Shown piece by piece: positions 15,870-24,620 of a DNA stretch of 29,243 nt; within the stretch, counting starts at the first letter, position 1, and the number at the start of each line of letters is the position of its first letter. Made by a program: the position numbers and the translations under genes. This stretch comes from Deltaproteobacteria bacterium (GTDB lineage: Bacteria; Desulfobacterota_B; Binatia; UBA9968). The DNA lies in assembly GCA_005879255.1 (NCBI GenBank), contig VBKY01000020.1, positions 1 through 29,243 of the forward strand, read 5' to 3'. The notes beneath the pieces were generated by a model. That model had not been told where the DNA came from. It was given only the letters and a program-made list of their open reading frames with translations, and searched no databases.

Positions 15870-16865
15870 ATGGAAGTTACCCGCGTGCTCCCTCGCGTTT
15901 TGTTTGCCGGAACGTTGTTGCTGACCGTGACGGTTGGAGCCAATAAACTGCCGGCGCAATCCCTCGACAAAGTTCGCCTTGGCTACAGCGGCACCGGGAT
16001 CAATAATTACGTGCTGGAAATGGGCCGGCGCCAGGGAATCTTTCGCAAGAACGGCCTCGACCTCGAAATCGTCTACGTCAACAGTGGCTCATTGTTGAGT
16101 CAGGCGTTGATCGCCGGCACCTTCGACCTGTCGATGTCCCAGGGTTCCGAGGCGATGATCGCGAAGTTGCGCGGCGCCGACGTGCGCATTGTGGCGGTTA
16201 TCGCCAACCGCTTCAATCATGTTTACCTGACGGCGCCGTCGATTACTTCGTTCAAACAGTTGAAAGGGAAAAAAGTTGCGGTCAGTCGTTTCGGCTCCGG
16301 GTCGCATTTCCAGACCAATCTAGCGCTCAAAGACGGCGGCTTGGATCCGGAAAAAGATGTCACGATTTTGCAAATCGGCAACTCCGGCGCGCGCATCACG
16401 GCGATTTTAAGCGGCGTCGTCGATGGCACAATTATGGCGGCCGACTTCGTGCCCAAAGCCAAACGGGAAGGATTCAACGTGCTCGCCGATCTTGCCGACA
16501 CGAAAATCGAATATCCATTTCTCTCCCTCAATATGCTCGGTAGTTACATTGATAAAAACCTGAAGCTCGTCAAGGCGCTGATTAAGAGCATGTCCGAATC
16601 GATTCGCGCGCTCCAGACCGATTCGGCAAACGCCAAAGCGGCCATCCGTCTGGCGTTGAAAACCGACGATCCCGAGACCATCGATTATGCGCTCATGCGC
16701 AGCATCCGAGTGCTCGATCGCCGTCCGTTTCCCACTCCCGCCGGCATCAAAACCGTCCTCGATGAAATCGGCAGCGAAGTGAAAGGAAAAACCTTCAAGT
16801 TCGAAGATTTCGTCGATCTGCGGGCGCTAAGAGAATTGGAAAAGGAAGGCGCGTTCAAGCAATAG
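15870..16865 (+). CDS. ABC transporter substrate-binding protein, NMT1/SsuA-like
   Basis: This is a predicted periplasmic binding protein of 331 residues. The ATG at 15870 has AGGAG at 15859-15863. The signal peptide ends near LPAQS (about residue 30). The mature part opens with KVRLGYSGTGINNYVLEMGRRQGIF, the strand-helix pattern of the NMT1/THI5 and SsuA group, followed by GLDLEIVYVNSGSLLSQALIAG and by LKGKKVAVSRFGSGSHF, which starts the second ligand-contacting half. Known members bind taurine, alkanesulfonates, thiamine precursors or aromatic acids; the ligand here is unknown. No permease or ATPase gene is adjacent. It is divergent from the aldo/keto reductase gene and convergent with the glycosyltransferase at 17022-18731. 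Confidence 0.88.
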   Translation: MEVTRVLPRVLFAGTLLLTVTVGANKLPAQSLDKVRLGYSGTGINNYVLEMGRRQGIFRKNGLDLEIVYVNSGSLLSQALIAGTFDLSMSQGSEAMIAKLRGADVRIVAVIANRFNHVYLTAPSITSFKQLKGKKVAVSRFGSGSHFQTNLALKDGGLDPEKDVTILQIGNSGARITAILSGVVDGTIMAADFVPKAKREGFNVLADLADTKIEYPFLSLNMLGSYIDKNLKLVKALIKSMSESIRALQTDSANAKAAIRLALKTDDPETIDYALMRSIRVLDRRPFPTPAGIKTVLDEIGSEVKGKTFKFEDFVDLRALRELEKEGAFKQ

Positions 16866-16953
16866 TCCTATTGCCCCTGTCTCGGAAGTTCACGTCATAA
16901 GCTGTAAGGGCAACCGACCGCCGCCCCACTGTTTGCAGGCTGTCAGTTCGCTT

Positions 16954-17017
16954 ATGGCATATGGCCTATGGCATATAAGTTCCATCTAAACGCTATAAGC
17001 TATCAGCCATATGCCAA
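16954..17017. terminator. Imperfect inverted repeat between convergent genes, possible two-way terminator
   Basis: GGCATATGGC at 16956-16965 and GCCATATGCC at 17006-17015 are perfect 10-base reverse complements, and the pairing continues imperfectly toward the centre. The left arm also holds a direct repeat of ATGGCATA (16954 and 16968). It sits in the 156-bp gap between two converging stops, but no T-run is present. Confidence 0.45.
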
Positions 17018-17021
17018 TTAG

Positions 17022-18731
17022 CTAGGACAGCCGTGCCCGCACCAGCACCAGCGGTGCGTCCCCTTCGGCACCCTTTCCTTGGCTGTTCAACAGCGCAGTC
17101 AGGTCCGGTTTGATTTCCTGTATCCTCTTCCAGGTTCGTTCGTCCATGATGATATAGGCGTTTCCCGTAGCAGTCTTATCCGCGACTATTTGCGCCGATT
17201 GATCGAGTTTGTCGATCACGCCGCCACGATAAAAAACCACGGGGTCGCTGTTGAAGCGGCCGAAAAGATAAAGTTTGGCGTTCGGACTGAGGCGTTGATT
17301 TACTTCGATCATGAAATCTCGATAGCTTTTCTCTTGAGCAATGACCGGCATAACGACCGACCACCCGGCAATGCCGTTAAGAATTGACAGAAAAATCAAC
17401 TGGTGCGCCACCGAACGCAGTTGGCCGAGCCACAGCGAGCGCGCCACGCTTAGCCACAACGCTGCTGCGAGCAGCGATAGCACAGTGAAAGACCAGCCGA
17501 AGTTTTTCAGTTGGGCTCTCACGGCGACGAGGTTGGCCCGGTCCTTGGCTTTGAGCAGACTTTCGATCGGCGCGAAAAACCAGGTCTGGTCGTGGCTCCA
17601 TAGCGCGCCCAAGGTAATGACCACAAATAGTGCGCCCGTAAGCGCGGCAATAATACCGATGCCCCGGTAAATCGCGAGCCTCCCTTTGCCCACGCTCGTG
17701 GCTTCATAAAACCACGCGGCCAATAACAGTGACAGCGCGGGAAAGAGCGGCAGTAAATAGACGGGCCGCTTGCCCACTGAAATCGAAAAGAAGGCAAACA
17801 TGACCAAAAACCACAGCTTCAGAAAAAGCCTATCGTCGTCCGGCCGTATGGGTGCCTTAAAAACATCCCAGAGCAGAAGCGGAAGAAACAGGCTCCACGG
17901 CAGGCTCTGCGAAAATAAATAAGGAATATAGTAATAGATCGGATGACTATGTCCGGAACCGCCGACGAACCGGCCGAGGTTCTCCTGCAGGATCTGCCGG
18001 TTAAAGAAACCCTCGCCACCACGAGTAACCGCGATGACGTACCATCCGATCGCTAAAACAAATGCCAAGATGACACCAGGGTGAAAGCAGAATTTTTTGA
18101 ACCAATCCCACTTTCGCTGCATGATTAAAAACGACCCTGCAACCAACGCCGGTAGCACCAGGCCCAAGGGTCCCTTGGCCAAAGTTCCCACACCAACCAA
18201 TGCATAGAAAACGTAAAACCAAATCGGGTTCGTCAGGAAACCACGATAGAGCGAATAGAAGAGAACCAGATTCAACGTAACGACGAAGCAAAGCGTCATG
18301 TCCACGCGCGCGCTCAACGCTTGGTCTTGATAAATCATCATCGTCGCTAGGATCGCCGCGCCAAGCAGCGCGGTTTTGGCGTCGAATATTTTTCGCCCCA
18401 GCCAGTAGATCAGCAACACGCCGAGAGTGGCGTAGAGCGCCGAGGGGAAGCGAATCGTCACTTCGTTGAGCGAACCGGTAACCCGGGCAACCGATGCAGC
18501 TGACCAATGAAATAAAGGCGGCTTGGATGGAATATCAGTCGCCCGCTTGAGCGGCACCAACCATTCACCCCGTTGCACAATATCTTGCACCGCCAAAGCC
18601 TCTCTCGGCTCGCCCTTGTCGAAGAATGGAACCGAGCCAAGAAATGGGAAATACAGCACACCGCAGAGAGCGATAAGCAAAATCACATGAAAGATTGCTG
18701 AACGACTGAAGTCAAGTATCAGCTTGTGCAT
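17022..18731 (-). CDS. ArnT-like glycosyltransferase (GT-C fold), intact paralogue
   Basis: This is a membrane glycosyltransferase of 569 residues in the ArnT/dolichyl-phosphate-mannose transferase superfamily, expected to use a polyprenyl-phosphate sugar on the periplasmic face. The first periplasmic loop carries DKGEPREALAVQDIV (E41, R43, D50), and IPSKPPLFHWSAA follows. ARVDMTLCFVVTLN and TLAKGPLGLVLPAL mark the next helices. GGEGFFNRQILQENLGRF and SQSLPWSLFLPLL follow, and the C-terminal part is a soluble extracytoplasmic domain. The closest relative in the window is the broken copy at 1-819. The start is ATG 18731 with a poor ribosome binding site, 17 bp after the stop of the small gene at 18749-19145, so it is probably translated from an operon that starts above 20904. 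The donor sugar and acceptor are unknown. Confidence 0.9.
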   Translation of the reverse strand: MHKLILDFSRSAIFHVILLIALCGVLYFPFLGSVPFFDKGEPREALAVQDIVQRGEWLVPLKRATDIPSKPPLFHWSAASVARVTGSLNEVTIRFPSALYATLGVLLIYWLGRKIFDAKTALLGAAILATMMIYQDQALSARVDMTLCFVVTLNLVLFYSLYRGFLTNPIWFYVFYALVGVGTLAKGPLGLVLPALVAGSFLIMQRKWDWFKKFCFHPGVILAFVLAIGWYVIAVTRGGEGFFNRQILQENLGRFVGGSGHSHPIYYYIPYLFSQSLPWSLFLPLLLWDVFKAPIRPDDDRLFLKLWFLVMFAFFSISVGKRPVYLLPLFPALSLLLAAWFYEATSVGKGRLAIYRGIGIIAALTGALFVVITLGALWSHDQTWFFAPIESLLKAKDRANLVAVRAQLKNFGWSFTVLSLLAAALWLSVARSLWLGQLRSVAHQLIFLSILNGIAGWSVVMPVIAQEKSYRDFMIEVNQRLSPNAKLYLFGRFNSDPVVFYRGGVIDKLDQSAQIVADKTATGNAYIIMDERTWKRIQEIKPDLTALLNSQGKGAEGDAPLVLVRARLS

Positions 18732-18748
18732 TGGTGATATCCATTCAA

Positions 18749-19145
18749 CTATCCTACGGAGAGTTCCCGATGCAGTCCGAATTCCGGGCTGCCGGTTTCG
18801 CGGAGCACGTTAACAAAAGAAATCTCATGGATCTCCGATGAAACAAGGACTCGCATTTGGACTCCAGCGAGATTCCCGCCATCGAGCGGCGACAGAAAAT
18901 ACGTGTTTCGGTCGGCACAGGTTATCAGCCTGCTGTCGATCTGTCGTCCTAAACGCTCAGCCATCACTACGACATCGCCCTTACTACCTTGAAACGACTG
19001 GGTGGTCCGTCCTCTGGAAATGGTGCAGCTTACGTAGAGTCGCTGAGGCCGTAGGATTGCCCAGGCGCATCATCGTATTAATCGCTCGGGCTGCAAGAAA
19101 CGCAATAACCAGAAGCACCGCATCACGGTGATTTATCGTTGCCAT
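18749..19145 (-). pseudogene. Small membrane-anchored protein gene between two glycosyltransferases, apparent frameshift
   Basis: An ATG at 19145 overlaps the end of the upstream glycosyltransferase gene by 23 bases and opens MATINHRDAVLLVIAFLAAR, one membrane helix, but that frame stops at 18984. A second frame, open from about 19069 to the stop at 18749, reads like a beta-rich extracytoplasmic domain, with PQRLYVSCTISRG, GDVVVMAERLGRQIDSRL and YFLSPLDGGNLAGVQMRVL. The span of 397 bases is one more than a multiple of three, so removing one base near 19050-19065 would give a single protein of about 131 residues with a signal-anchor and a small domain. I do not recognise the family. The tight packing between two ArnT-like genes suggests a partner of those enzymes. 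It could be a true pseudogene, a sequencing error, or two separate small genes. Confidence 0.5.
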
Positions 19146-20904
19146 TTTCGCGCTCGGCACCTCTATTTTCTACCAAAACGGTATCGCCAAGCCGGAAGAG
19201 AATCCTTGGCTGAGTTCCAATCAGGCGCTCGAAGCGATCCACTGCCCCGCTATCCAGGAATACGACGAACCTCTGTTTCGACGTTTTCCAAAGCTCGGCG
19301 AATTCCTCGTAGGTATAAAGTACTTTGCCATACCCGGCAGCCGGCTCCGGCCGCTCCTTGCCAACATAATCACTGCCCAGTACTCTCCTGCTATTACCGG
19401 ACCAAATCACCCAGATCGGTCGCTGAATATTGAGATAGAAGGGAAGGCTTGAGGGATACCCTCCGTATAGAACGAGCTGATCCTTATCACGGATAAATAA
19501 AACGGCCATCTCAGCCAATTGCTTGGATGAGCGATTCAAAGAGACTGTCGCCAGAATTGGTTCGGCACAGAGGATAAACGCGGCAAAGCCGATACACGTA
19601 GCGGCATAGAGGAAGATTTGCCGTCCCCACAGGCGCCGCCTAATGGCTACTAGAACAAGCATCAGTGCGACGACGATAGCGATATATTGCCGGATCGAAG
19701 TCCCGGTAAAAGTGGCATGAACATATCCCTGCAGACGATAGGGTAAGAACTGCGGCCATAGGGCCAAGAGAGTAATGACGATCGACGAAAGGAAGAAGAA
19801 GACGCTTGGAAAGGACAACAGCCAGGTTGTTTTGGCCGACGTGTCTGTGAGAACTTTGGCTACAGTCATACCAACGACAATTGCCAAAGGCGGAAATATC
19901 GGAAGAATGTAATGAGGCAGCTTAGATGACGATAAAGAAAAACCAACCAGCGGTAACGCTATCCACAAAATCACAAACAATCGTTCGCCGCCGAGCGAAC
20001 GCTTCCATAAATTAGCGATCGTTGTCGGCAGCATCACGGTCCATGGTAAAAATCCCGCACTCAGAACCACGATGAAATAATACCAGGATCCGCTGCGCTT
20101 GAATTTGCTGGTAGCAAAACGGGCTAGGTTTTCCTCCCAGAGAAAATAGTGCAGGTACCCGGGATTGCGATACTCGACCAGAATGTACCACGGGGCCGCC
20201 GTGAGGAGAAAAAGCGGTATTCCCAGAGGAAGCTGCATGTGACGCACAAGCATCCACCGCTTGGTAAAAACCAGATAGAAAACAATCACCGCGGTCGGAA
20301 GCATGACGCCAATCGGTCCCTTGACCAGCGTCGCCGCTCCCATCGCCGCATACATCAGAAGGAATTGCACTTTTCCTTGACCGCGTTCGACGCCACGCTG
20401 CCCAAGGAAAAAGCAGCAGAGCGCCAGGGTCAAAAACAACGTAAGCAGCATGTCCAAGATCACGATGCGGGAAAGGACGAAAAACTCGAGACTAGTCAGC
20501 AGAATCAAAGCGCTCCAGAGCGCCGCCCAGCGGCCGAACAACGAGCGTGACAAAAAATAGGTTAGGAAAAGACAACCAAACGCCGTCAATGCGGACGGCA
20601 GACGGGCGGACCATTCTGAAATACCAAAAACTTTGTACGAAAGGGCGACCAAATCAAAAAACAATATCGGTTTGTCCAGCCGCGCGATAAAGTCATAGTG
20701 GGGCGTGACCCAATCTCCGAGCAACAAGATCTCGCGCGCGATTTCTGCGTTCCTTCCCTCGTCCGGCTCGATAAGCGCCGCGACCCCCAAGTTAGACAAA
20801 AAGACCCACACGCTGAAAATAAATAAACCGATTGTCCAATACCGAGGAGAGTCAGCGGTGTTGTTCGTGTTAGAACTGGGAGCGAACCAGTTCAAGACGC
20901 GCAT
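19123..20904 (-). CDS. ArnT-like glycosyltransferase (GT-C fold), second intact paralogue
   Basis: This is another polytopic ArnT-type transferase. With the ATG at 20904 it has 593 residues; the frame extends to a GTG at 21018 and contains ATGs at 20994 and 20946. None has a strong ribosome binding site, and I chose the one nearest the first helix. The first loop carries ALIEPDEGRNAEIAREIL, the acidic/arginine motif of the family. RLDKPILFFDLVAL, VILDMLLTLFLTLAL and TLVKGPIGVMLPTAV follow, then LHYFLWEENLARFATSKF and GFLPWTVMLP. The last 150 or so residues form the soluble domain. It is more divergent than the copies at 1-819 and 17022-18731. It is the first gene of a probable three-gene operon with the small protein and the next transferase. 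Confidence 0.88.
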   Translation of the reverse strand: MRVLNWFAPSSNTNNTADSPRYWTIGLFIFSVWVFLSNLGVAALIEPDEGRNAEIAREILLLGDWVTPHYDFIARLDKPILFFDLVALSYKVFGISEWSARLPSALTAFGCLFLTYFLSRSLFGRWAALWSALILLTSLEFFVLSRIVILDMLLTLFLTLALCCFFLGQRGVERGQGKVQFLLMYAAMGAATLVKGPIGVMLPTAVIVFYLVFTKRWMLVRHMQLPLGIPLFLLTAAPWYILVEYRNPGYLHYFLWEENLARFATSKFKRSGSWYYFIVVLSAGFLPWTVMLPTTIANLWKRSLGGERLFVILWIALPLVGFSLSSSKLPHYILPIFPPLAIVVGMTVAKVLTDTSAKTTWLLSFPSVFFFLSSIVITLLALWPQFLPYRLQGYVHATFTGTSIRQYIAIVVALMLVLVAIRRRLWGRQIFLYAATCIGFAAFILCAEPILATVSLNRSSKQLAEMAVLFIRDKDQLVLYGGYPSSLPFYLNIQRPIWVIWSGNSRRVLGSDYVGKERPEPAAGYGKVLYTYEEFAELWKTSKQRFVVFLDSGAVDRFERLIGTQPRILFRLGDTVLVENRGAERENGNDKSP

Positions 20905-21235
20905 GACAAAAGCTCTGCGGGCGCAAAGGAAGCCGTGAAACGGCATACTCGTTTCATTATCTCTTCTCACTGGCAACCTCGCCAACGCAACCATGCATTG
21001 TTTAGGTTTAACCTTCACCGATAGTGAAGTAACGCGAAAGCCTTACCGGAAGCTTTCCCGGAGATTACATGTTTGAAAGATTTGGAGATTATGCCGCATT
21101 TCAGAGATTCCGCATCGCGACCTTTGAGCATCCATGTTACAGATGTCCCTGTTTCACAATGGGGTTTTTGTCCTATGTTACGTTGTTGCGACTTATTGAA
21201 ATACATCAAAACCATATTAAGAAGGAGACGAAAGC

Positions 21236-21520
21236 ATGAGCGGACGCGCGATGGTAAGCACGGTCGTCATTTTGTTCCTTGGTACTTTAAACCTATCAAG
21301 TTGTAGCGCAACCAAAAAGGAAATGGACGTCACTATTGCTCAGGTACCGCCCGCCGTTAGGGCCGCGATTGAAAAAGTAACGGCTGGCTCGAAAATCAAC
21401 AAAATCGACAAAATAGAATTCCGCGGTAAAGTAAGTTATGAAGTTGAATATACCAAGGATAGCAAAGAGCAAGAGGCTGAATTCTCAGAGGACGGAAAAA
21501 TGCTGACCAACACGCAATAG
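21236..21520 (+). CDS. Small PepSY-like lipoprotein
   Basis: This predicted lipoprotein has 94 residues. The ATG at 21236 has AAGGAGA about 8 bases upstream. The signal ends in a lipobox-like LSSC with the cysteine at residue 23, so the mature protein is probably lipid-anchored. The mature part (VPPAVRAAIEKVTAGSKINK, then EFRGKVSYEVEYTKDSKEQE) has the helix-plus-sheet layout of PepSY-like domains (the group found in small periplasmic proteins), and ends with FSEDGKML. Such proteins are thought to inhibit peptidases or sense envelope state; the role here is unproven. It stands apart from the minus-strand glycosyltransferase operon, with about 330 bp between the two starts. Confidence 0.75.
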   Translation: MSGRAMVSTVVILFLGTLNLSSCSATKKEMDVTIAQVPPAVRAAIEKVTAGSKINKIDKIEFRGKVSYEVEYTKDSKEQEAEFSEDGKMLTNTQ

Positions 21521-21824
21521 ATACCCCGAACAAGTTCTTGGCAAGCGACTGTTGTTCCGCCTCGCTGATAAAGGTCTGAGAAGGTGAGCATCGCGGCGAA
21601 AATAAACGCCCGCTCTAGTCGGAGACAATTTCAGCAATTCCAGGCGACAAGCTTCGAAGACAGCTTCAGCGGAAGCGGCCTATTCGCGGTAAACGATTCG
21701 ACCGAGATCAGCGGGTGGGCGCCAGCGATCAAAATTGTTTTTCAGAAAAATGACAATCGTTCGGACGCCGGAGCGTGAAGGCAAGTTTTCTTGTGCTTCG
21801 GAATCGAACGAGCTAGGGTAAAAA
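21521..21824. other. Intergenic region of about 300 bp
   Basis: A GTG-started frame of 64 codons lies at 21584-21778, but it has no usable ribosome binding site and does not resemble a known protein, so I do not call it a gene. No repeat or hairpin stands out. Confidence 0.5.
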
Positions 21825-22064
21825 ATGAAAGTGTTAGTCAAAATTCCTATGAATCACTTCGATGGCCTTCTTAAAAAATGCGATTTAGCGCGGCCGGAAT
21901 ATCTGATTCTAAAAAACGGAGTTATTACGAGAAATAATGACGACCTAGGGATAGCAGAAATTTCCTGCCAACTTGTGAGTGCGAAGAGACTTTTCGAACT
22001 GGCAGTGGAAATCTACCCGGACGCGGCTCCCTACATCGGTTCATCTCTTTTGCGCGAGCTGTAG
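21825..22064 (+). CDS. Small hypothetical protein
   Basis: I do not recognise this 79-residue protein. It starts at ATG 21825 after the weak site TAGGG. It is predicted soluble, with no signal peptide, helix-rich in its second half (SAKRLFELAVEIYPDAAPYI) and has a mixed charged composition that reads as real coding sequence. It stands alone between the PepSY-like lipoprotein and the convergent ABC operon, whose last gene ends about 90 bp further on. Confidence 0.45.
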   Translation: MKVLVKIPMNHFDGLLKKCDLARPEYLILKNGVITRNNDDLGIAEISCQLVSAKRLFELAVEIYPDAAPYIGSSLLREL

Positions 22065-22154
22065 AGTCGCGCATAGGCCCTCACGCTCTAGCGGAACTGC
22101 GGCTATCCCAGCATGCGAGTGTAAACGAGAATCTCCACATCCGGGCAGCACATA

Positions 22155-22727
22155 CTATCGATCTTCGGCCTCGGACAATTTTCGCATCGGGAACTTGAAA
22201 CGACCGCGGCTCAATCCAACCAAAGCCCAAACTAAAAGCAGCAGCGACGGCACTCCGATGGCAACAGGAAGAACCCGCTTGCCAGCAAGCAGCCGCTTTG
22301 GCTGGACTTCAAAGGGGACTAAGACGCTCACCGTCGGTTGAGCTTCGGTGGGGTCGATGACCGTTAACGCCATAGCGAATTTTCCTGACTCGATAAGTCT
22401 CAGCGGCCATTGCTGAGTATTCAATTCGCCTGGCGATAAAAGGTCGATTCGCACAGCCGGCCTAGCTGACCAGTCTTCGAGATCTACCGGCTGCTCTTTG
22501 CCCGGCTTGAGAGAGACCAATGATGGATAAACAATTAATCCTTTAACCGACGTCTCTCCTCTATTCGCCACACGCCCGACGAAAACCGGGCTTTCTCCCA
22601 TCACCATGGAATTACTCGGTGCCACTAAAGTTACGCTCAGTGGCCCATCGATCGCTCCAACTATGTTGGGCATGCTTAACGGGGAGAGCATGATGAATAG
22701 CAAGCTGCAGAAAACTGACAGCTTCAT
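22155..22727 (-). CDS. Membrane-anchored extracytoplasmic protein of an ABC exporter operon
   Basis: This is a predicted envelope protein of 190 residues. The ATG at 22727 overlaps the permease stop (ATGA) and has AGAGGA upstream; an in-frame upstream start would lie inside the permease gene. A signal peptide covers about residues 1-25. A beta-sandwich-like domain (about 28-150) contains LSVTLVAPSNSMVMGESPVFVGRV, NRGETSVKGLIVYP and FAMALTVIDP, which resembles the CARDB/NEW3 style of immunoglobulin-like domains. A single membrane helix near 157-177 (VLPVAIGVPSLLLLVWALVG) is followed by a short basic cytoplasmic tail. Three-gene sets of ATPase, permease and an anchored beta-domain protein suggest it helps the exporter on the outer face. 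Exact role unknown. Confidence 0.75.
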   Translation of the reverse strand: MKLSVFCSLLFIMLSPLSMPNIVGAIDGPLSVTLVAPSNSMVMGESPVFVGRVANRGETSVKGLIVYPSLVSLKPGKEQPVDLEDWSARPAVRIDLLSPGELNTQQWPLRLIESGKFAMALTVIDPTEAQPTVSVLVPFEVQPKRLLAGKRVLPVAIGVPSLLLLVWALVGLSRGRFKFPMRKLSEAEDR

Positions 22728-23476
22728 TGTTCGATCCTCTTTGTCGACCCGTAAAGAATCCATAGGGCCACAATGGCATAACAAACCATGAGAGTGAGTC
22801 GCACTATTTGAAATGTGATTCCTTCTCGATCGATGACGGCGCTATCAAGTGCGTTGAGGGCATCAGCGAAGGGATTCAACAAGTCGGCAACCCGCCCAAC
22901 GCTGCTTCGCCTCAATGATGGGCTGAGTAACACCGGACTTCCCAAAAGGAGCAACAAAGTTAGACCCACTAACAAAACAGATCGGACGCTTTTCGCGCGA
23001 GCGGATAGCGCCAGTGCCAGACCACCGAACGTAAGTGCAAGTAAAGTTCCTGTGAGAGAGAGATACCCAAAAGCCGGCCAAAAATACCCGGTTGGCCATC
23101 CGACAGCCCAAAGATAGGGTGTGCAAATAATCAAGAGGATGAACCAAGCAAGCAAGATACTTGCGAGCTTTCCGCTGGCCAGTTGCCGTCCGGTTGCCGG
23201 CGTCAATATCAAGGTTTCGAGAGTTCCCCGCTCACGCTCTCCGGCAAAACTATCGCTGCCTCGAATGATCGCTAGCAGCGATACCAAAGTGAGAATAATA
23301 CCGCTCATTAAATACACAGCTTGCGCGGAATCCATAAGGCTGAGTTCGGTATTGCTCATAAGCAAAATCATATAAGCGCTTAAAACCATACTGGAAACGA
23401 AGAACAACAGCGCACCGCGCGCTGCGAGCAGATCTTCCACGGCTTCTTTTCGTAGCAGGGCGATTAGTACTTTCAT
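22724..23476 (-). CDS. ABC-2 type transporter permease
   Basis: This is an integral membrane permease of 250 residues with six predicted helices. The ATG at 23476 overlaps the stop of the ATPase gene (ATGA), and its own stop overlaps the start of the next gene in the same way. An N-terminal amphipathic segment, LIALLRKEAVEDLLAARG, precedes helix 1. The cytoplasmic loop GSDSFAGERERGTLETLILTP is the coupling region typical of ABC-2 exporters of the NosY/YhaP type. It should pair with the ATPase at 23473-24387. The substrate is unknown; relatives export drugs, copper-site components or polymers. Confidence 0.9.
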   Translation of the reverse strand: MKVLIALLRKEAVEDLLAARGALLFFVSSMVLSAYMILLMSNTELSLMDSAQAVYLMSGIILTLVSLLAIIRGSDSFAGERERGTLETLILTPATGRQLASGKLASILLAWFILLIICTPYLWAVGWPTGYFWPAFGYLSLTGTLLALTFGGLALALSARAKSVRSVLLVGLTLLLLLGSPVLLSPSLRRSSVGRVADLLNPFADALNALDSAVIDREGITFQIVRLTLMVCYAIVALWILYGSTKRIEQ

Positions 23477-24387
23477 GCAAGATTCACTCGAGTATGCGTC
23501 AAATAAAGATCTTCAAGACCGCCTGACAAGCGCGCAGCTTCACTGACGGCAACGCCATCTTGAAGCAGCGTCCTCAACGCTTCTGGAGCAGACACACCTA
23601 AAAGCTCACATTTCAGCCATCCATTATTGACTTCCAGTATTCGAATATTTGGGTAACACCCCGGGGCGGGAACCTTAGATGCTTCATCGATATGGAACCG
23701 ATACAGAACCCTCCCAGACTGATCCAGATTGACCGCAAGCGGACCCTCATAGCGGATTTTTCCACGATCCAAGATCGCTAGGCGAGTGCAGAGACGTTCT
23801 ACATCATCGAGGATATGGGTAGACAGGATGAGAGTGATCCCTCTTTCCCTGTTAAGCGTCAGGAAGAGATCGTGGATCTCTCGTCGCCCCCGTGGATCGA
23901 GTCCGTTGGTGGGTTCGTCTAGAATCAAAAGCTCAGGGTCATTTACCATAGCGCGCGCGATGCCCAGACGCTGACGCATGCCTTGCGAAAAGGTATGAAT
24001 GGGACGATGGTCGTCGGGATTTAGCCCTACTTGCTGCAGCCGGCTCTGAGCATCTTTTAAGTTCAAGGAAACTCCATACAGTTCCGCGAAAAAGCGCAGG
24101 TAGGCTTGCGGCGACATCCAGCCATAGAGGCCGTGTGATTCGGGCAAGGCGTTGACTCTTCGGTGTAGCTCCGCAGAACAGGTGACTGGATCCATATCCA
24201 GCAAATTCACATTTCCTTTATCTTGCCGAAGGATGCCCAACAAAATGCGCAACGTCGTTGTCTTACCCGACCCATTGGGCCCGAGAAAACCATAAATATC
24301 TCCACGGTTAACGCTTAACGAAACGTCGTCGAGCACGAGTTTATCATCGAAGGATTTGCACAACCGTTCGACTTTCACTGCATTCAT
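23473..24387 (-). CDS. ABC transporter ATP-binding protein
   Basis: This is the cytoplasmic ATPase subunit, 304 residues. Walker A GPNGSGKT is at 36-43. The signature is TFSQGMRQR, with SQG replacing the usual SGG (about 132-140), a common variant in ABC-2 exporters. Walker B LLILDEP is at 153-159, followed by the D-loop NGLD and switch histidine H191 (STH). The C-terminal 90 residues form the accessory domain seen in CcmA/NatA-type ATPases. The ATG at 24387 has a modest AGGA upstream. It is first in the operon with the permease and the anchored protein. The two-component genes lie 233 bp upstream on the same strand. Confidence 0.93.
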   Translation of the reverse strand: MNAVKVERLCKSFDDKLVLDDVSLSVNRGDIYGFLGPNGSGKTTTLRILLGILRQDKGNVNLLDMDPVTCSAELHRRVNALPESHGLYGWMSPQAYLRFFAELYGVSLNLKDAQSRLQQVGLNPDDHRPIHTFSQGMRQRLGIARAMVNDPELLILDEPTNGLDPRGRREIHDLFLTLNRERGITLILSTHILDDVERLCTRLAILDRGKIRYEGPLAVNLDQSGRVLYRFHIDEASKVPAPGCYPNIRILEVNNGWLKCELLGVSAPEALRTLLQDGVAVSEAARLSGGLEDLYLTHTRVNLA

Positions 24388-24620
24388 TACATTCCTAACG
24401 CGACCACGGCGATTTCGGCGACCGTAAGCAAGACTCGAAAAACAACGAAATTAAAGAAGATAAACGCGCGGACGCGATAATGCCTGCGTCGCTTTTCGTC
24501 GCAAGTTGCATGATCGGATATTTAAAACCTAGCATTCGGCGAGCGACATGTATCGTGGAAACGTTGCGGGGAGCTATCCCGCAGATTACTTTTTTGAAAT
24601 GGTGTGTGGCGGTATCGAAA

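Noticed and set aside
21584..21778. 64-codon GTG-started frame
   Set aside because: No spaced ribosome binding site and no recognisable features; kept only as a note in the gap entry.
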